Assembly (NCBI RefSeq): GCF_047314965.1
Contig: NZ_JBLBVK010000030.1
Location: 3,395-67,394 of the forward strand
Direction: 5' to 3'
Length of the DNA stretch: 64,000 nt
From: JAVJUV01 sp047314965
GTDB taxonomy: Bacteria > Pseudomonadota > Alphaproteobacteria > Rhodobacterales > Rhodobacteraceae
This document shows, piece after piece, positions 7,305-15,483 of the stretch (position 1 is its first letter; each line of letters opens with the position of its first letter). Below the pieces are notes generated by a model. That model was given only the letters and a program-made list of their open reading frames with translations, had not been told where the DNA came from and did not search any database. A program made the translations under genes and the position numbers.

Positions 7305-8333
7305 GTGGGAAAGCCGACTGTCCATGACATTGCGAAAGAGGCAGGCGTCAGCCTTGCCACGGTCGATCGCGTTCTGAACTCTCGGCCGGGCGTGCGAGAG
7401 AAGACGGTCGACCGCGTGCGCGAGGCCGTGGAACGTCTTGGCTATGTCCGCGACATCAACGCCGCCAACCTCGCGCGCCAGCGCCGCTACCGGTTCGTAT
7501 TTCTACTGCCCGAAGGGGAAAGCCAGTTTCTCGAGTCTCTCGAAGCCGCCGTCGACGAGGCCGGATCGGGTCTGATCGACTGGCGCTGCGAACTGGAAGT
7601 CATCCGCACCACGTTCCGCGATCCTCCCGCCCTGGCCGAGGTCGAGCGCAGGATCCTGCAGACCCAGACCGACGGCGTCGCGATCATGGGGCACGAAACC
7701 CCCTTGATCCGCGACATGGTCGCGCGTCTCAAGGCGCGGGGCCTGACCGTCGTCGCCCTCGTCACGGACCAGCCGAACTCCGAACGCGATCACTTCATCG
7801 GGATCGACAACATGGCGGCCGGCCGCACGGCCGGGGTGCTGATGGGGCGGTTTCTCGGTGGTCGGTCCGGACGTGTGGCGGTCATCGTGAACTCGACCCA
7901 ATCGCGGGACATGGTCGATCGGCGCGCCGGTTTCGACGAGGTGATCGCCAGCCGTTTTCCGAACATTCTGGCGCTTCCCTCGCTCGAAGGCCGCGACGAC
8001 CGCGAGCGTGTCGCCGCCGTGCTCGAAGCCTGCATCGACAGGCAGGGACCCCTGATCGGCATCTACTGTGCCGGCGCCGGAACCCGGGGCGTGACCAGGG
8101 TCATCGCCGAGCGCGGCCTCTCGGATCAGATCGTCGTCGTGGCGCACGAACTGACACCGCACTGCAGGCAGGCGCTCGAGGAGGGCACGGTGGACGTCGT
8201 GATCACCCAGAACGTCGGGCACATCGTGCGCAGTGCCGTCCGCGTGCTGCGTGCCAAGTCGGACGAGGCCGAGATCAACGAAGGCCAGGAAAAGATCAGA
8301 ATAGAAATTGCAATCAAGGAAAACCTGTCCTGA
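7305..8333 (+). CDS. LacI-family transcriptional regulator
   Basis: 342 residues. An N-terminal LacI helix-turn-helix (VHDIAKEAGVSLATVDRVLN, residues about 4-23) and hinge are followed by a periplasmic-binding-protein-like sugar sensor domain (HFIGIDNMAAGRTAG; ITQNVGHIVRSA). Start is a GTG 5 bp after GGGAGG. It heads the catabolic unit that runs to 20869 and is the obvious candidate to bind the three 18-bp palindromes at 7253, 10692 and 10724. The ligand is probably the imported sugar or an early intermediate. Whether it represses or activates cannot be read from the sequence; repression is usual for the family. Confidence 0.92.
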   Translation: MGKPTVHDIAKEAGVSLATVDRVLNSRPGVREKTVDRVREAVERLGYVRDINAANLARQRRYRFVFLLPEGESQFLESLEAAVDEAGSGLIDWRCELEVIRTTFRDPPALAEVERRILQTQTDGVAIMGHETPLIRDMVARLKARGLTVVALVTDQPNSERDHFIGIDNMAAGRTAGVLMGRFLGGRSGRVAVIVNSTQSRDMVDRRAGFDEVIASRFPNILALPSLEGRDDRERVAAVLEACIDRQGPLIGIYCAGAGTRGVTRVIAERGLSDQIVVVAHELTPHCRQALEEGTVDVVITQNVGHIVRSAVRVLRAKSDEAEINEGQEKIRIEIAIKENLS

Positions 8334-8357
8334 ACGGACGGATTGGGAGGAGACATC

Positions 8358-9410
8358 ATGAAAACGATACAGGGCCCCGCGCTGTTTCTTGCGCAGTTCG
8401 CGGGCGATGAGGCGCCGTTCAATTCCTGGGACGCCATCACGAAATGGGCCGCCGATTGCGGGTATCGCGGCGTTCAGGTGCCCAGTTGGGACGGCCGGTT
8501 GTTCGATCTGGAAAAGGCCGCATCGTCAAAGGATTACTGCGACGAGTTCAAGGGGAAGGCGGCTGCGAACGGGATCGAGGTGACAGAACTTTCGACCCAC
8601 CTCCAAGGCCAGCTGGTTGCGGTTCACCCGGCCTATGACGAGGCGTTCGACGGCTTTGCCGCACCCGAGGTGCGCGGCAACCCAAAGGCCCGGCAGGCCT
8701 GGGCGGTGGACCAGGTCAAGAAGGCGCTGACCGCCTCGCGGAACCTCGGACTCAACGCCCATGCCACGTTCTCGGGCGCTCTGGCCTGGCCCTATGTCTA
8801 TCCGTGGCCCCAGCGTCCTGCGGGCCTGATCGAAACGGCCTTCGACGAACTGGCGGCGCGGTGGAAGCCGATCCTCGACCATGCCGAGGATTGCGGGGTG
8901 GATGTCTGCTACGAGATTCATCCGGGCGAGGATCTCCACGACGGTATCACCTACGAGATGTTCCTTGAGCGCACAGGCAACCACGCCCGCGCCTGCATGC
9001 TCTACGATCCGTCGCACTACGTCCTGCAATGCCTTGATTACCTTGACAATATCGACATCTACCACGACCGGATCCGCATGTTCCACGTCAAGGACGCCGA
9101 GTTCAATCCGACCGGCCGGCAGGGTGTCTACAGCGGCTACCAGTCCTGGGTGGAGCGGGCCGGACGATTCCGGTCGCTGGGCGATGGCCAGGTGGATTTC
9201 AGCGCGGTTTTCTCGAAGCTGACCCAGTACGATTTCGACGGTTGGGCCGTGGTCGAGTGGGAATGTGCGATGAAGCATCCCGAGGACGGCGCGCGCGAAG
9301 GGGCGCAGTTCGTCAAGGATCACATCATCCGCGTCACGGAAAAGGCTTTCGACGATTTCGCCGATGCCGGCACGGATGAGGCCGCGAACCGCCGGATGCT
9401 CGGTATCTGA
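8358..9410 (+). CDS. Sugar phosphate isomerase/epimerase-family TIM barrel
   Basis: 350 residues, AP-endonuclease-2-type TIM barrel. Likely metal ligands lie in the expected strand ends: the Glu of CYEIHPGEDL, the Asp/His of YDPSHY, the His of FHVKDAEF and the Glu of VVEWECAMK. Family members isomerise or epimerise keto sugars and related acids, and some cleave 3-keto-glycosides when paired with a Gfo/Idh/MocA dehydrogenase, exactly the neighbour found here. Start at 8358 follows GGGAGGAG; the regulator ends 24 bp upstream. Exact reaction unknown. Confidence 0.85.
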   Translation: MKTIQGPALFLAQFAGDEAPFNSWDAITKWAADCGYRGVQVPSWDGRLFDLEKAASSKDYCDEFKGKAAANGIEVTELSTHLQGQLVAVHPAYDEAFDGFAAPEVRGNPKARQAWAVDQVKKALTASRNLGLNAHATFSGALAWPYVYPWPQRPAGLIETAFDELAARWKPILDHAEDCGVDVCYEIHPGEDLHDGITYEMFLERTGNHARACMLYDPSHYVLQCLDYLDNIDIYHDRIRMFHVKDAEFNPTGRQGVYSGYQSWVERAGRFRSLGDGQVDFSAVFSKLTQYDFDGWAVVEWECAMKHPEDGAREGAQFVKDHIIRVTEKAFDDFADAGTDEAANRRMLGI

Positions 9411-9440
9411 GCAATCACAACGGATTAGGGAGACAAGCTC

Positions 9441-10616
9441 ATGCCAATCGATGGCACTTCAGAGGCCCGCGAGCCTCGCATCCGCCTCGGCATGGTCGGT
9501 GGCGGGCGCGACGCCTTCATAGGCGGCGTGCACCGCATCGCCAGCCGGATCGACGACGAATACGAACTGGTGGCCGGCTGCTTCAGTTCGACGCCCGAGA
9601 AAAGTCAGGCCTCGGGCCGCGATCTGGGGCTCGACCCGTCCCGAGTCTATGACAACTTCGCCGAGATGGCGAAGCGCGAGGCCCGGCTGAAGACGGGGAT
9701 AGACGCCGTCGCGATCGTCACGCCGAACCACATGCACTATCCTGTTGCGCGCGAATTCCTCAAGCGCGGCATTCACGTCATCTGCGACAAGCCTCTGACC
9801 GCCTCGCTGACCGAGGCGAAGCGAATGGTACAGGCGGCCGAAAGCTCCGGCGCGCTGTTCATCCTGACCCACAACTACACCGGGTACCCGATGGTGCGTC
9901 AGGCGCGCGAGATGGTGGCGTCGGGCGAGTTGGGCGAGATCCGCGTGGTCAACGTCGAATATGCGCAGGACTGGCTGACCGAGGATCTCGAATCCACCGG
10001 GCAGAAGCAGGCAGGCTGGCGCACCGATCCGGCCCGGTCCGGGGCGGGCGGATCGACCGGCGATATCGGGACCCATGCCTTCAACCTTGCTTCCTTCGTC
10101 ACAGGTCTGACCCTCTCCGAGCTCTCGGCCGATCTGCAATCCTTCGTCGAGGGGCGGCGGGTGGATGACAACGGCCATGTCCTGATGCGCTTCGACGGCG
10201 GCGCGCGCGGGATGCTCTGGTGCAGCCAGGTCGCGCCGGGCAACGAGAACGCGCTCCGGCTCCGGGTCTATGGCACCAAGGGTGGCCTGGAGTGGGCGCA
10301 GGAGGATCCGAACTATCTCTGGTTCACGCCCTTCGGTCAGCCCAAGCGGCTGATCACTCGGGGCGGCGCTGGTTCAGGCGGGGCCGCGGGACGTGTCAGC
10401 CGTATCCCTCCGGGGCATCCGGAAGGGTATCTCGAGGGCTTCGCCAATATCTACACCGAAGCGGCCCGCGCGATTCGCGCCGCGAAGGCGGGAGAGGGCG
10501 CGCCGGAGGGCGTGGTTTATCCTTCGGTGCAGGACGGGTTCAAAGGTGTGGCTTTCGTGGATGCCTGTGTGCGCTCGTCCAAGCGCAACGGGGCGTGGGT
10601 CTCGCCGGTCAAATAG
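9441..10616 (+). CDS. Gfo/Idh/MocA-family NAD(P)-dependent oxidoreductase
   Basis: 391 residues. The Rossmann start RLGMVGGGRDAFIGGVHR, the AIVTPNHMHYPVA segment and the CDKPLT motif (the family's EKP, here DKP, with the catalytic lysine) are present, followed by the C-terminal alpha/beta substrate domain (GSTGDIGTHAFNLASFVTG, with the conserved D/H pair). Such enzymes oxidise sugars or inositols, often at C3 or C1. It sits 30 bp after the TIM-barrel gene and ends just before a terminator, so regulator-isomerase-dehydrogenase form the first transcription unit. Confidence 0.88.
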   Translation: MPIDGTSEAREPRIRLGMVGGGRDAFIGGVHRIASRIDDEYELVAGCFSSTPEKSQASGRDLGLDPSRVYDNFAEMAKREARLKTGIDAVAIVTPNHMHYPVAREFLKRGIHVICDKPLTASLTEAKRMVQAAESSGALFILTHNYTGYPMVRQAREMVASGELGEIRVVNVEYAQDWLTEDLESTGQKQAGWRTDPARSGAGGSTGDIGTHAFNLASFVTGLTLSELSADLQSFVEGRRVDDNGHVLMRFDGGARGMLWCSQVAPGNENALRLRVYGTKGGLEWAQEDPNYLWFTPFGQPKRLITRGGAGSGGAAGRVSRIPPGHPEGYLEGFANIYTEAARAIRAAKAGEGAPEGVVYPSVQDGFKGVAFVDACVRSSKRNGAWVSPVK

Positions 10617-10639
10617 AAACTATGGATTTCAGATGCTTA

Positions 10640-10675
10640 GGCCCGCGCTCTTGGCGTGGGCCTTTCGCTTTTTCC
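10640..10675 (+). terminator. Rho-independent terminator after the Gfo/Idh gene
   Basis: GGCCCGCGC and GCGTGGGCC pair as a 9-bp stem (one G-T) around a 5-nt loop, followed by TTTCGCTTTTTCC. It lies 24 bp after the stop codon and splits the catabolic locus into two transcription units. Confidence 0.8.
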
Positions 10676-10691
10676 ATGTTGGAGAATAATT

Positions 10692-10709
10692 TTGAAGGGC
10701 GTACCTCAG
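10692..10709 (+). promoter_or_regulatory. 18-bp operator-like box, copy 2 (solute-binding protein gene)
   Basis: TTGAAGGGCGTACCTCAG, 14 of 18 identical to the perfect palindrome that starts 32 bp further on (three helical turns), so two regulator dimers could sit on one face of the DNA upstream of the transporter operon. Confidence 0.55.
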
Positions 10710-10723
10710 AAATTTCTGTTGAT

Positions 10724-10741
10724 TTGAGGAACGTACCTCAA
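10724..10741 (+). promoter_or_regulatory. 18-bp operator-like box, copy 3 (best palindrome)
   Basis: TTGAGGAACGTACCTCAA: outer arms TTGAGG and CCTCAA are exact inverted repeats and the centre is ACGT. It lies 75 bp before the solute-binding protein start codon. Probable operator of the LacI-type regulator. Confidence 0.65.
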
Positions 10742-10815
10742 CTACGCTTCCAACGAGGCCCGCGCGACCGGCATTCTTCGGCGGAGTCGGGTCCGATGAC
10801 ATGGGAGGTAAATTC

Positions 10816-12135
10816 ATGAAGACCACCAGACTGCTCGCCGCGGCCGCGGTGGCAGCTGCCGCCAGTGCCGCTGCTTCGTCCGCCAAGGCTGAAGATCTGA
10901 CGCTTTGCTGGGCCGCATGGGACCCTGCGAACGCACTTGTCGAACTGTCCAAGGAATTCGAGGCCCAATCCGGCCACTCGATGAATTTCGAATTCGTACC
11001 CTGGCCCAACTTCGCCGACCGTATGCTGAACGAGCTGAACTCGGGCGGCAAGCTCTGCGACCTGCTGATCGGCGACAGCCAGTGGATCGGGGGCGGTGCC
11101 GAGAACGGCCACTACGTCAAGCTGAACGATTTCTTCGACGCCGAAGGCATCTCCATGGATGATTTCGCCCCGGCGACGGTTTATGCCTATTCGACCTGGC
11201 CCAAGGGCACCCCGAACTACTATGCGCTGCCCGCGATGGGCGACGCCAATGGCTGGTTCTATCGCAAGGACTGGTTCACGAACCCCGACATCATGGCCGC
11301 CTACAAGGCCGAGACGGGCAAGGACCTGGCCGAACCGACCTCGCAGAAGGAACTCATGGAGATCGCCAAGTTCTTCCAGGGCCGCGAGATCGACGGACAG
11401 ACCCGCTACGGCGTCTCGATCTTCACCGAACGCGGATCGGAAGGCATCACCATGGGCGCGACCGGCGCGCTCTATGCCTGGGGCTTCAAGTACGAGAACG
11501 AGCCGGGCAGCTACGACATGGCGGGCGCGGTAAACTCGCCTGAGGCCGTCGAAGCGCTCGAATTCTACAAGGAGCTCTACGAGTGCTGCACGCCGCCGGG
11601 CTACACCGACGCCTACATGGAACAGTCGCTCGACGCGTTCAAATCCGGCCAGGTGGCAATGGCGATGAACTGGTTCGCCTTCTTCCCGGGTCTTTATGCC
11701 GATCCGAACACCGGCGGCGACAAGATCGACTTCTTCGTGAACCCGCCGCAGAACATTGCCGCGTCCACGCTGGGCGGGCAGGGTATCTCGGTTGTCGCCT
11801 ACTCGGAAAAGCAGGACGCAGCGCTTGAGTACATCAAGTGGTTCGCCCAGCCTGATGTCCAGGCCAAGTGGTGGGAACTGGGCGGCTACTCGGCGCACAA
11901 CTCGGTGCTTCAGGGGCCGACCTTCAAGGACTCGGCGCCCTTCGCCGGAGACTTCCTTGTCGCCATGGATGGCGTGCAGGACTTCTGGCAGGAGCCGGCC
12001 TATGCCGAACTGCTCCTCGCGATGCAGAAGCGGCTGCACGACTACATCGTGGCCGACCAGGGCACCGCTCAGGAAGCCCTCGACAAGTTGATCGAAGACT
12101 GGACCGAAGTCTTCGAGGACGAAGGCAAGCTCTAA
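10816..12135 (+). CDS. ABC transporter sugar-binding protein (family 1 extracellular solute-binding)
   Basis: 439 residues with a clear signal peptide (MKTTRLLAAAAVAAAASAAA, cleavage near SSAKA-ED), so periplasmic. The mature protein has the family-1 sugar-binding fold (ADRMLNELNSGGKLCDLLIGD; WFAFFPGLYADP; QGISVVAYSEKQDAALEY). It gives the importer its specificity and is followed by two permeases, a small membrane protein and two ATPases. GGGAGG precedes the ATG at 10816. Its own promoter region carries two operator-like boxes. Substrate is not evident from sequence; linked xylA/xylB suggest xylose, xylitol or a xyloside. Confidence 0.92.
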   Translation: MKTTRLLAAAAVAAAASAAASSAKAEDLTLCWAAWDPANALVELSKEFEAQSGHSMNFEFVPWPNFADRMLNELNSGGKLCDLLIGDSQWIGGGAENGHYVKLNDFFDAEGISMDDFAPATVYAYSTWPKGTPNYYALPAMGDANGWFYRKDWFTNPDIMAAYKAETGKDLAEPTSQKELMEIAKFFQGREIDGQTRYGVSIFTERGSEGITMGATGALYAWGFKYENEPGSYDMAGAVNSPEAVEALEFYKELYECCTPPGYTDAYMEQSLDAFKSGQVAMAMNWFAFFPGLYADPNTGGDKIDFFVNPPQNIAASTLGGQGISVVAYSEKQDAALEYIKWFAQPDVQAKWWELGGYSAHNSVLQGPTFKDSAPFAGDFLVAMDGVQDFWQEPAYAELLLAMQKRLHDYIVADQGTAQEALDKLIEDWTEVFEDEGKL

Positions 12136-12152
12136 GCTTCCTCCCGAGCGAC

Positions 12153-12176
12153 GGCGTGGCCCTTCGGGGCCGCGCC
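12153..12176 (+). promoter_or_regulatory. Stem-loop between binding-protein and permease genes
   Basis: GGCGTGGCCC and GGGCCGCGCC form a 10-bp stem (one G-U) capped by a TTCG tetraloop, with no T tract. In transport operons such hairpins usually protect the upstream message, so the binding protein is made in excess over the membrane parts. That role is inferred. Confidence 0.6.
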
Positions 12177-12206
12177 TGACCCGACACGCCAGCACCGGGA
12201 CACCCC

Positions 12207-13151
12207 ATGACTTCTTCGATCGCAGATCGTGCCGCCAAGGCGACCCCGCCACAGGTGGCCCGGCGTATCCGTGGCTTCTCGGATCGCACCATCGCATGGA
12301 TATTCGTCGCGCCGACCATCTTCCTGCTTCTGGCGGTGAACATCTTCCCGCTGATCTGGACGATCCGGCTCTCGTTCACGAACTTCCGCGCGAACCGCAA
12401 CCGCGAGGTCGAGTGGGTGGGGCTTCAGAACTACGAGCGGATCCTGACCGACAGCGATATCTGGCTCACGATGCAGGCCACGGCGCATTTCCTGTTCTGG
12501 ACCATCTTCTTCCAGGTCCTGATCGGCTTCACTCTGGCCTATCTGATCAACAAGAATTTCAAGGGCTCGCCCTTCTGGACGACCGTGATCGTCCTGCCGA
12601 TGATGCTGTCCCCGGCAGTGGTGGGCAACTTCTGGACCTTCCTCTACCAGCCGCAGATCGGACTCTTCAATTACATTGTCGCCTTCTTCACCGGCGCCGA
12701 TCCCTCAAGCTTCGAGATGATCGGTTCAGTCAATCTGGCGCCATGGTCCATCGTGATCGTGGACACCTGGATGTGGACGCCCTTCGTGATGTTGATCTGC
12801 CTCGCCGGTCTCAGATCGATCCCCGACTACATCTATGAGGCCGCCGAGATCGACCGTGCGTCCAAGTGGCGGCAGTTCTGGACGATCACCGTCCCGATGA
12901 CCTTGCCCTTCCTGATGCTGGCGGTGCTCTTCCGGGGCATCGAGAACTTCAAGATGTTCGATCTGGTCGTCCAGCTGACAGGCGGGGGGCCCGGCTCGGT
13001 GACGGAACTCACCTCCATCAACCTGAAACGGGAAGCCTTCGAGAAATGGCGCACGGGCTATGCCAGCGCGTACGCCATAATCCTTTTCGTGACGGTCTTC
13101 GGCCTTGCCTCGATCTACGTGAAGGCCCTGAACGCGGTGAAAGACAGATGA
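12207..13151 (+). CDS. Sugar ABC transporter permease 1 (MalF/UgpA type)
   Basis: 314-residue inner-membrane permease with six predicted helices. The EAA loop YEAAEIDRASKWRQFWTITV marks the ATPase contact. Long N-terminal cytoplasmic part before the first helix (FVAPTIFLLLAVNIFPL). Its stop overlaps the start of the second permease gene (ATGA). Partner of the periplasmic binding protein upstream. Confidence 0.92.
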   Translation: MTSSIADRAAKATPPQVARRIRGFSDRTIAWIFVAPTIFLLLAVNIFPLIWTIRLSFTNFRANRNREVEWVGLQNYERILTDSDIWLTMQATAHFLFWTIFFQVLIGFTLAYLINKNFKGSPFWTTVIVLPMMLSPAVVGNFWTFLYQPQIGLFNYIVAFFTGADPSSFEMIGSVNLAPWSIVIVDTWMWTPFVMLICLAGLRSIPDYIYEAAEIDRASKWRQFWTITVPMTLPFLMLAVLFRGIENFKMFDLVVQLTGGGPGSVTELTSINLKREAFEKWRTGYASAYAIILFVTVFGLASIYVKALNAVKDR

Positions 13152-14086
13152 GCGCCTATTCCATCACCGAACCGTCGAACCGGCAGAAATGGATCGCCGG
13201 CACGCTCGTGGTCCTCTATGCGGTCATCACGATGATCCCTCTCCTCTGGATCATCGCGACCGGGTTCAAGTCGCCGTCCGACGCCATCAGCTATCCGCCC
13301 AAGGTCTTCTTCGAGCCGACGGTAGAAGGCTACGTAAACCTGTTCACGACGCGCACCCGTCAAACCGAGGAATACCTCGCCGCGAACCCGCCCCAGACCT
13401 GGTACGAGGAAATCGTGCGCCAGTACGACATGGTGATCGTCGGGCCGTCGCGCTATGGCGAACGCTTCCTGAACTCGGTCATCATCGGGTTCGGCTCGAC
13501 CTTCCTGGCCGTGTTCCTGGGCACCATGGCGGCCTATGCCTTCTCGCGCTTCCGGGTGCCGCTGAAAGACGACCTGATGTTCTTCATCCTGTCGACCCGA
13601 ATGATGCCGCCCATCGCGGTCGCGATCCCGATCTTCCTGATGTTCCGGGAACTGGGTCTCAGCGATACCCATCTGGGCATGATCCTTCTCTACACGGCGG
13701 TGAACATCTCGCTGGCCGTCTGGCTGATGAAGTCCTTCATCGACGGTATCCCGCGCGAGTACGAGGAAGCCGCGCTGATCGACGGCTACACCCGGTTCCA
13801 GGCCTTCATGAAGGTCGTGCTGCCACAGGCCGCGACCGGCATCGCCTCGACCGCGATCTTCTGCCTGATCTTCGCCTGGAACGAATACGCCTTCGCCGTC
13901 CTCCTGACCTCGGGCAACGCGCAGACCGCGCCACCCTTCATCCCGACGATCATCGGGGTGGGCGGACAGGACTGGCCCGCCGTCGCGGCAGGCGCGACGC
14001 TGTTCCTGATCCCGGTCATGGTCTTCACCGTGCTTCTCAGAAAGCATCTCCTCAGGGGCATCACATTCGGAGCGGTGCGCAAATGA
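13148..14086 (+). CDS. Sugar ABC transporter permease 2 (MalG/UgpE type)
   Basis: 312 residues; second half of the channel. EAA loop EYEEAALIDGYTRFQAFMKV followed by VLPQAATGIAS is typical of MalG-like subunits. There is an unusually long periplasmic loop after the first helix (about residues 50-105), which is common in polyol-type transporters. It starts in the stop of permease 1. After it the operon has a 105-bp gap with a short tandem repeat before the next gene. Confidence 0.92.
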   Translation: MSAYSITEPSNRQKWIAGTLVVLYAVITMIPLLWIIATGFKSPSDAISYPPKVFFEPTVEGYVNLFTTRTRQTEEYLAANPPQTWYEEIVRQYDMVIVGPSRYGERFLNSVIIGFGSTFLAVFLGTMAAYAFSRFRVPLKDDLMFFILSTRMMPPIAVAIPIFLMFRELGLSDTHLGMILLYTAVNISLAVWLMKSFIDGIPREYEEAALIDGYTRFQAFMKVVLPQAATGIASTAIFCLIFAWNEYAFAVLLTSGNAQTAPPFIPTIIGVGGQDWPAVAAGATLFLIPVMVFTVLLRKHLLRGITFGAVRK

Positions 14087-14120
14087 CGGAAAACATTTCA
14101 CAAGAAAGGTTATCCACAGG

Positions 14121-14175
14121 TTGCCATACCTTTTGCCATACGCTTTGCCGACGTCTTGCAGACGCTTTGCCGACC
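14121..14175 (+). repeat. Short tandem TTGCC-type repeat, copy A
   Basis: Five imperfect units of about 11-12 bp (TTGCCATAC, TTGCCATACG, TTTGCCGACG, TTGCAGACG, TTTGCCGACC) fill the gap between the second permease gene and the small membrane protein gene. A related array is at 62701-62739. Meaning unknown; it could shape mRNA or be a scar of a mobile sequence. Confidence 0.55.
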
Positions 14176-14191
14176 GGCCGGGAGACAGCTC

Positions 14192-14386
14192 ATGTCTGAC
14201 TTCGTGAACGGCCTTCTGAAGCTCCGCCGCGGCCCGTGGGAGATGGTGGCCTCCATCCTCATCGCCCTTGGCGTCATCATGCTGATGCAGCCCTTCGTGA
14301 TCTGGGCCTATACCTATTCCTTCATCGTGACGCTGGTGGGAACGGTCATGTTCATCGTCGTCAGCCACTTCCCGGAGGGCGACTGA
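14192..14386 (+). CDS. Small two-TM membrane protein in the sugar ABC operon
   Basis: 64 residues: a short basic N-terminus (MSDFVNGLLKLRRGPWE), then two hydrophobic segments (about residues 18-35 and 38-57). GGGAGA precedes the ATG, and the stop overlaps the ATPase start (TGATG), so it is translated with the transporter. I recognise no domain; by context it may be an accessory subunit that stabilises or regulates the permease complex. The in-frame ATG at 14156 is less likely because it lies inside the repeat and lacks a ribosome site. Confidence 0.7.
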   Translation: MSDFVNGLLKLRRGPWEMVASILIALGVIMLMQPFVIWAYTYSFIVTLVGTVMFIVVSHFPEGD

Positions 14387-15483
14387 TGGCCGAGATCGTA
14401 ATCAAGAATTTGCGTAAGGATTTCGGGGACTTCAATGCCGTGAAGTCATCCTCCTTCACGATAGGAGACGGCGAGTTCTTCATGCTGCTCGGTCCCTCCG
14501 GCTGTGGCAAGACCACGACTCTTCGGATGATCGCGGGACTGGAACTGCCGACATCGGGCGAGATCTATATCGATGGCGAGGAAGTGGGCCAAAGACCCGC
14601 ATCCGAACGCGATATCGCCTTTGTTTTCCAGATGTTCGCGCTCTACCCTCACATGAATGTTCGCAAGAACATCTCCTACCCCCTGATAAGTCAGGGCATG
14701 CCCCGCGCAAAGGTGAAGGAGAAGGTCGCCGAAGTCGCCCGCATCCTCGGAATCGAGGACATTCTCGACCGCCCCGTCGGCGGACTTTCCGGCGGCGACC
14801 GCCAGCGCGTCGCCCTCGGCCGAGCCATCGTGCGCGAACCTAAGGCGTTCATGATGGACGAACCCCTCGGCGCGTTGGATGCCGAGTTCCGGGAGCACAT
14901 GGCGGAAGAACTGCGCGCACTTCATGACCGCATGGGCGCGACAACCGTCTACGTCACCCATGACCAGCTCGAGGCGATGCAGATGGGAGACAAGATCGTC
15001 GTTATGAATCATGGGGTTATCGAGCAGTTCGGCGTGCCTCAGGACATCTACGACTGGCCGGCCACGATGTTCGTGGCAGAGTTCATTGGCTCACCACCGA
15101 TGAATTTTCTCCGCTTCGACGGGGTGGCTGAAGCGGGCCGGGGCAGCGTCCAGATGAACGGGCACGATTTCCTTGTTCCCGACCTGCGCGATGGCGCAAA
15201 GGGCCCTCTTGTCCTCGGTGTCCGCCCCGAACACGTCCATCTCAGCGAAGCTGCCCCCTATAGGGGCAAAGTGATAGCAACCGAGTATCTGGGTACGACG
15301 CAGATCGTGACGATCAAGACGCCGAACGGAGAAATCAAGGCGAGGACCGGATCGGAAGCATCTGTTAATGCAGGTGAAAATGTCGGTCTCGAATTCAACG
15401 GAAACACGGTGACGGTATTCGAGGCCAACACCGGTATCGCGCTTCGCTCGGCTGCGAACGAGAGGGTTCTTGCTCATGGCTGA
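14386..15483 (+). CDS. Sugar ABC transporter ATP-binding protein 1
   Basis: 365-residue MalK/UgpC-type ATPase. Walker A GPSGCGKTT (about residues 37-45), Q-loop VFQMFALYPHM, signature LSGGDRQRVALGRAI, Walker B AFMMDEPLGALD, H-loop YVTHDQLEAMQMG, then a C-terminal TOBE/OB regulatory domain (LVLGVRPEHVHL). The gene overlaps both neighbours. Having two different full-length ATPase genes suggests that the importer uses an ATPase heterodimer, as known for some polyol transporters. Confidence 0.93.
   Translation: MAEIVIKNLRKDFGDFNAVKSSSFTIGDGEFFMLLGPSGCGKTTTLRMIAGLELPTSGEIYIDGEEVGQRPASERDIAFVFQMFALYPHMNVRKNISYPLISQGMPRAKVKEKVAEVARILGIEDILDRPVGGLSGGDRQRVALGRAIVREPKAFMMDEPLGALDAEFREHMAEELRALHDRMGATTVYVTHDQLEAMQMGDKIVVMNHGVIEQFGVPQDIYDWPATMFVAEFIGSPPMNFLRFDGVAEAGRGSVQMNGHDFLVPDLRDGAKGPLVLGVRPEHVHLSEAAPYRGKVIATEYLGTTQIVTIKTPNGEIKARTGSEASVNAGENVGLEFNGNTVTVFEANTGIALRSAANERVLAHG

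Noticed and set aside
10738..12297. Long minus-strand open frame of 519 codons opposite the sugar-binding protein gene
   Set aside because: GC-rich codon bias makes long antisense frames here; the plus-strand protein has signal peptide and family motifs, the antisense one nothing.
14110..14118. Perfect DnaA box TTATCCACA (also on the other strand at 54674-54682)
   Set aside because: Single boxes without AT-rich unwinding element, dnaA or parAB context are expected by chance; not an origin.
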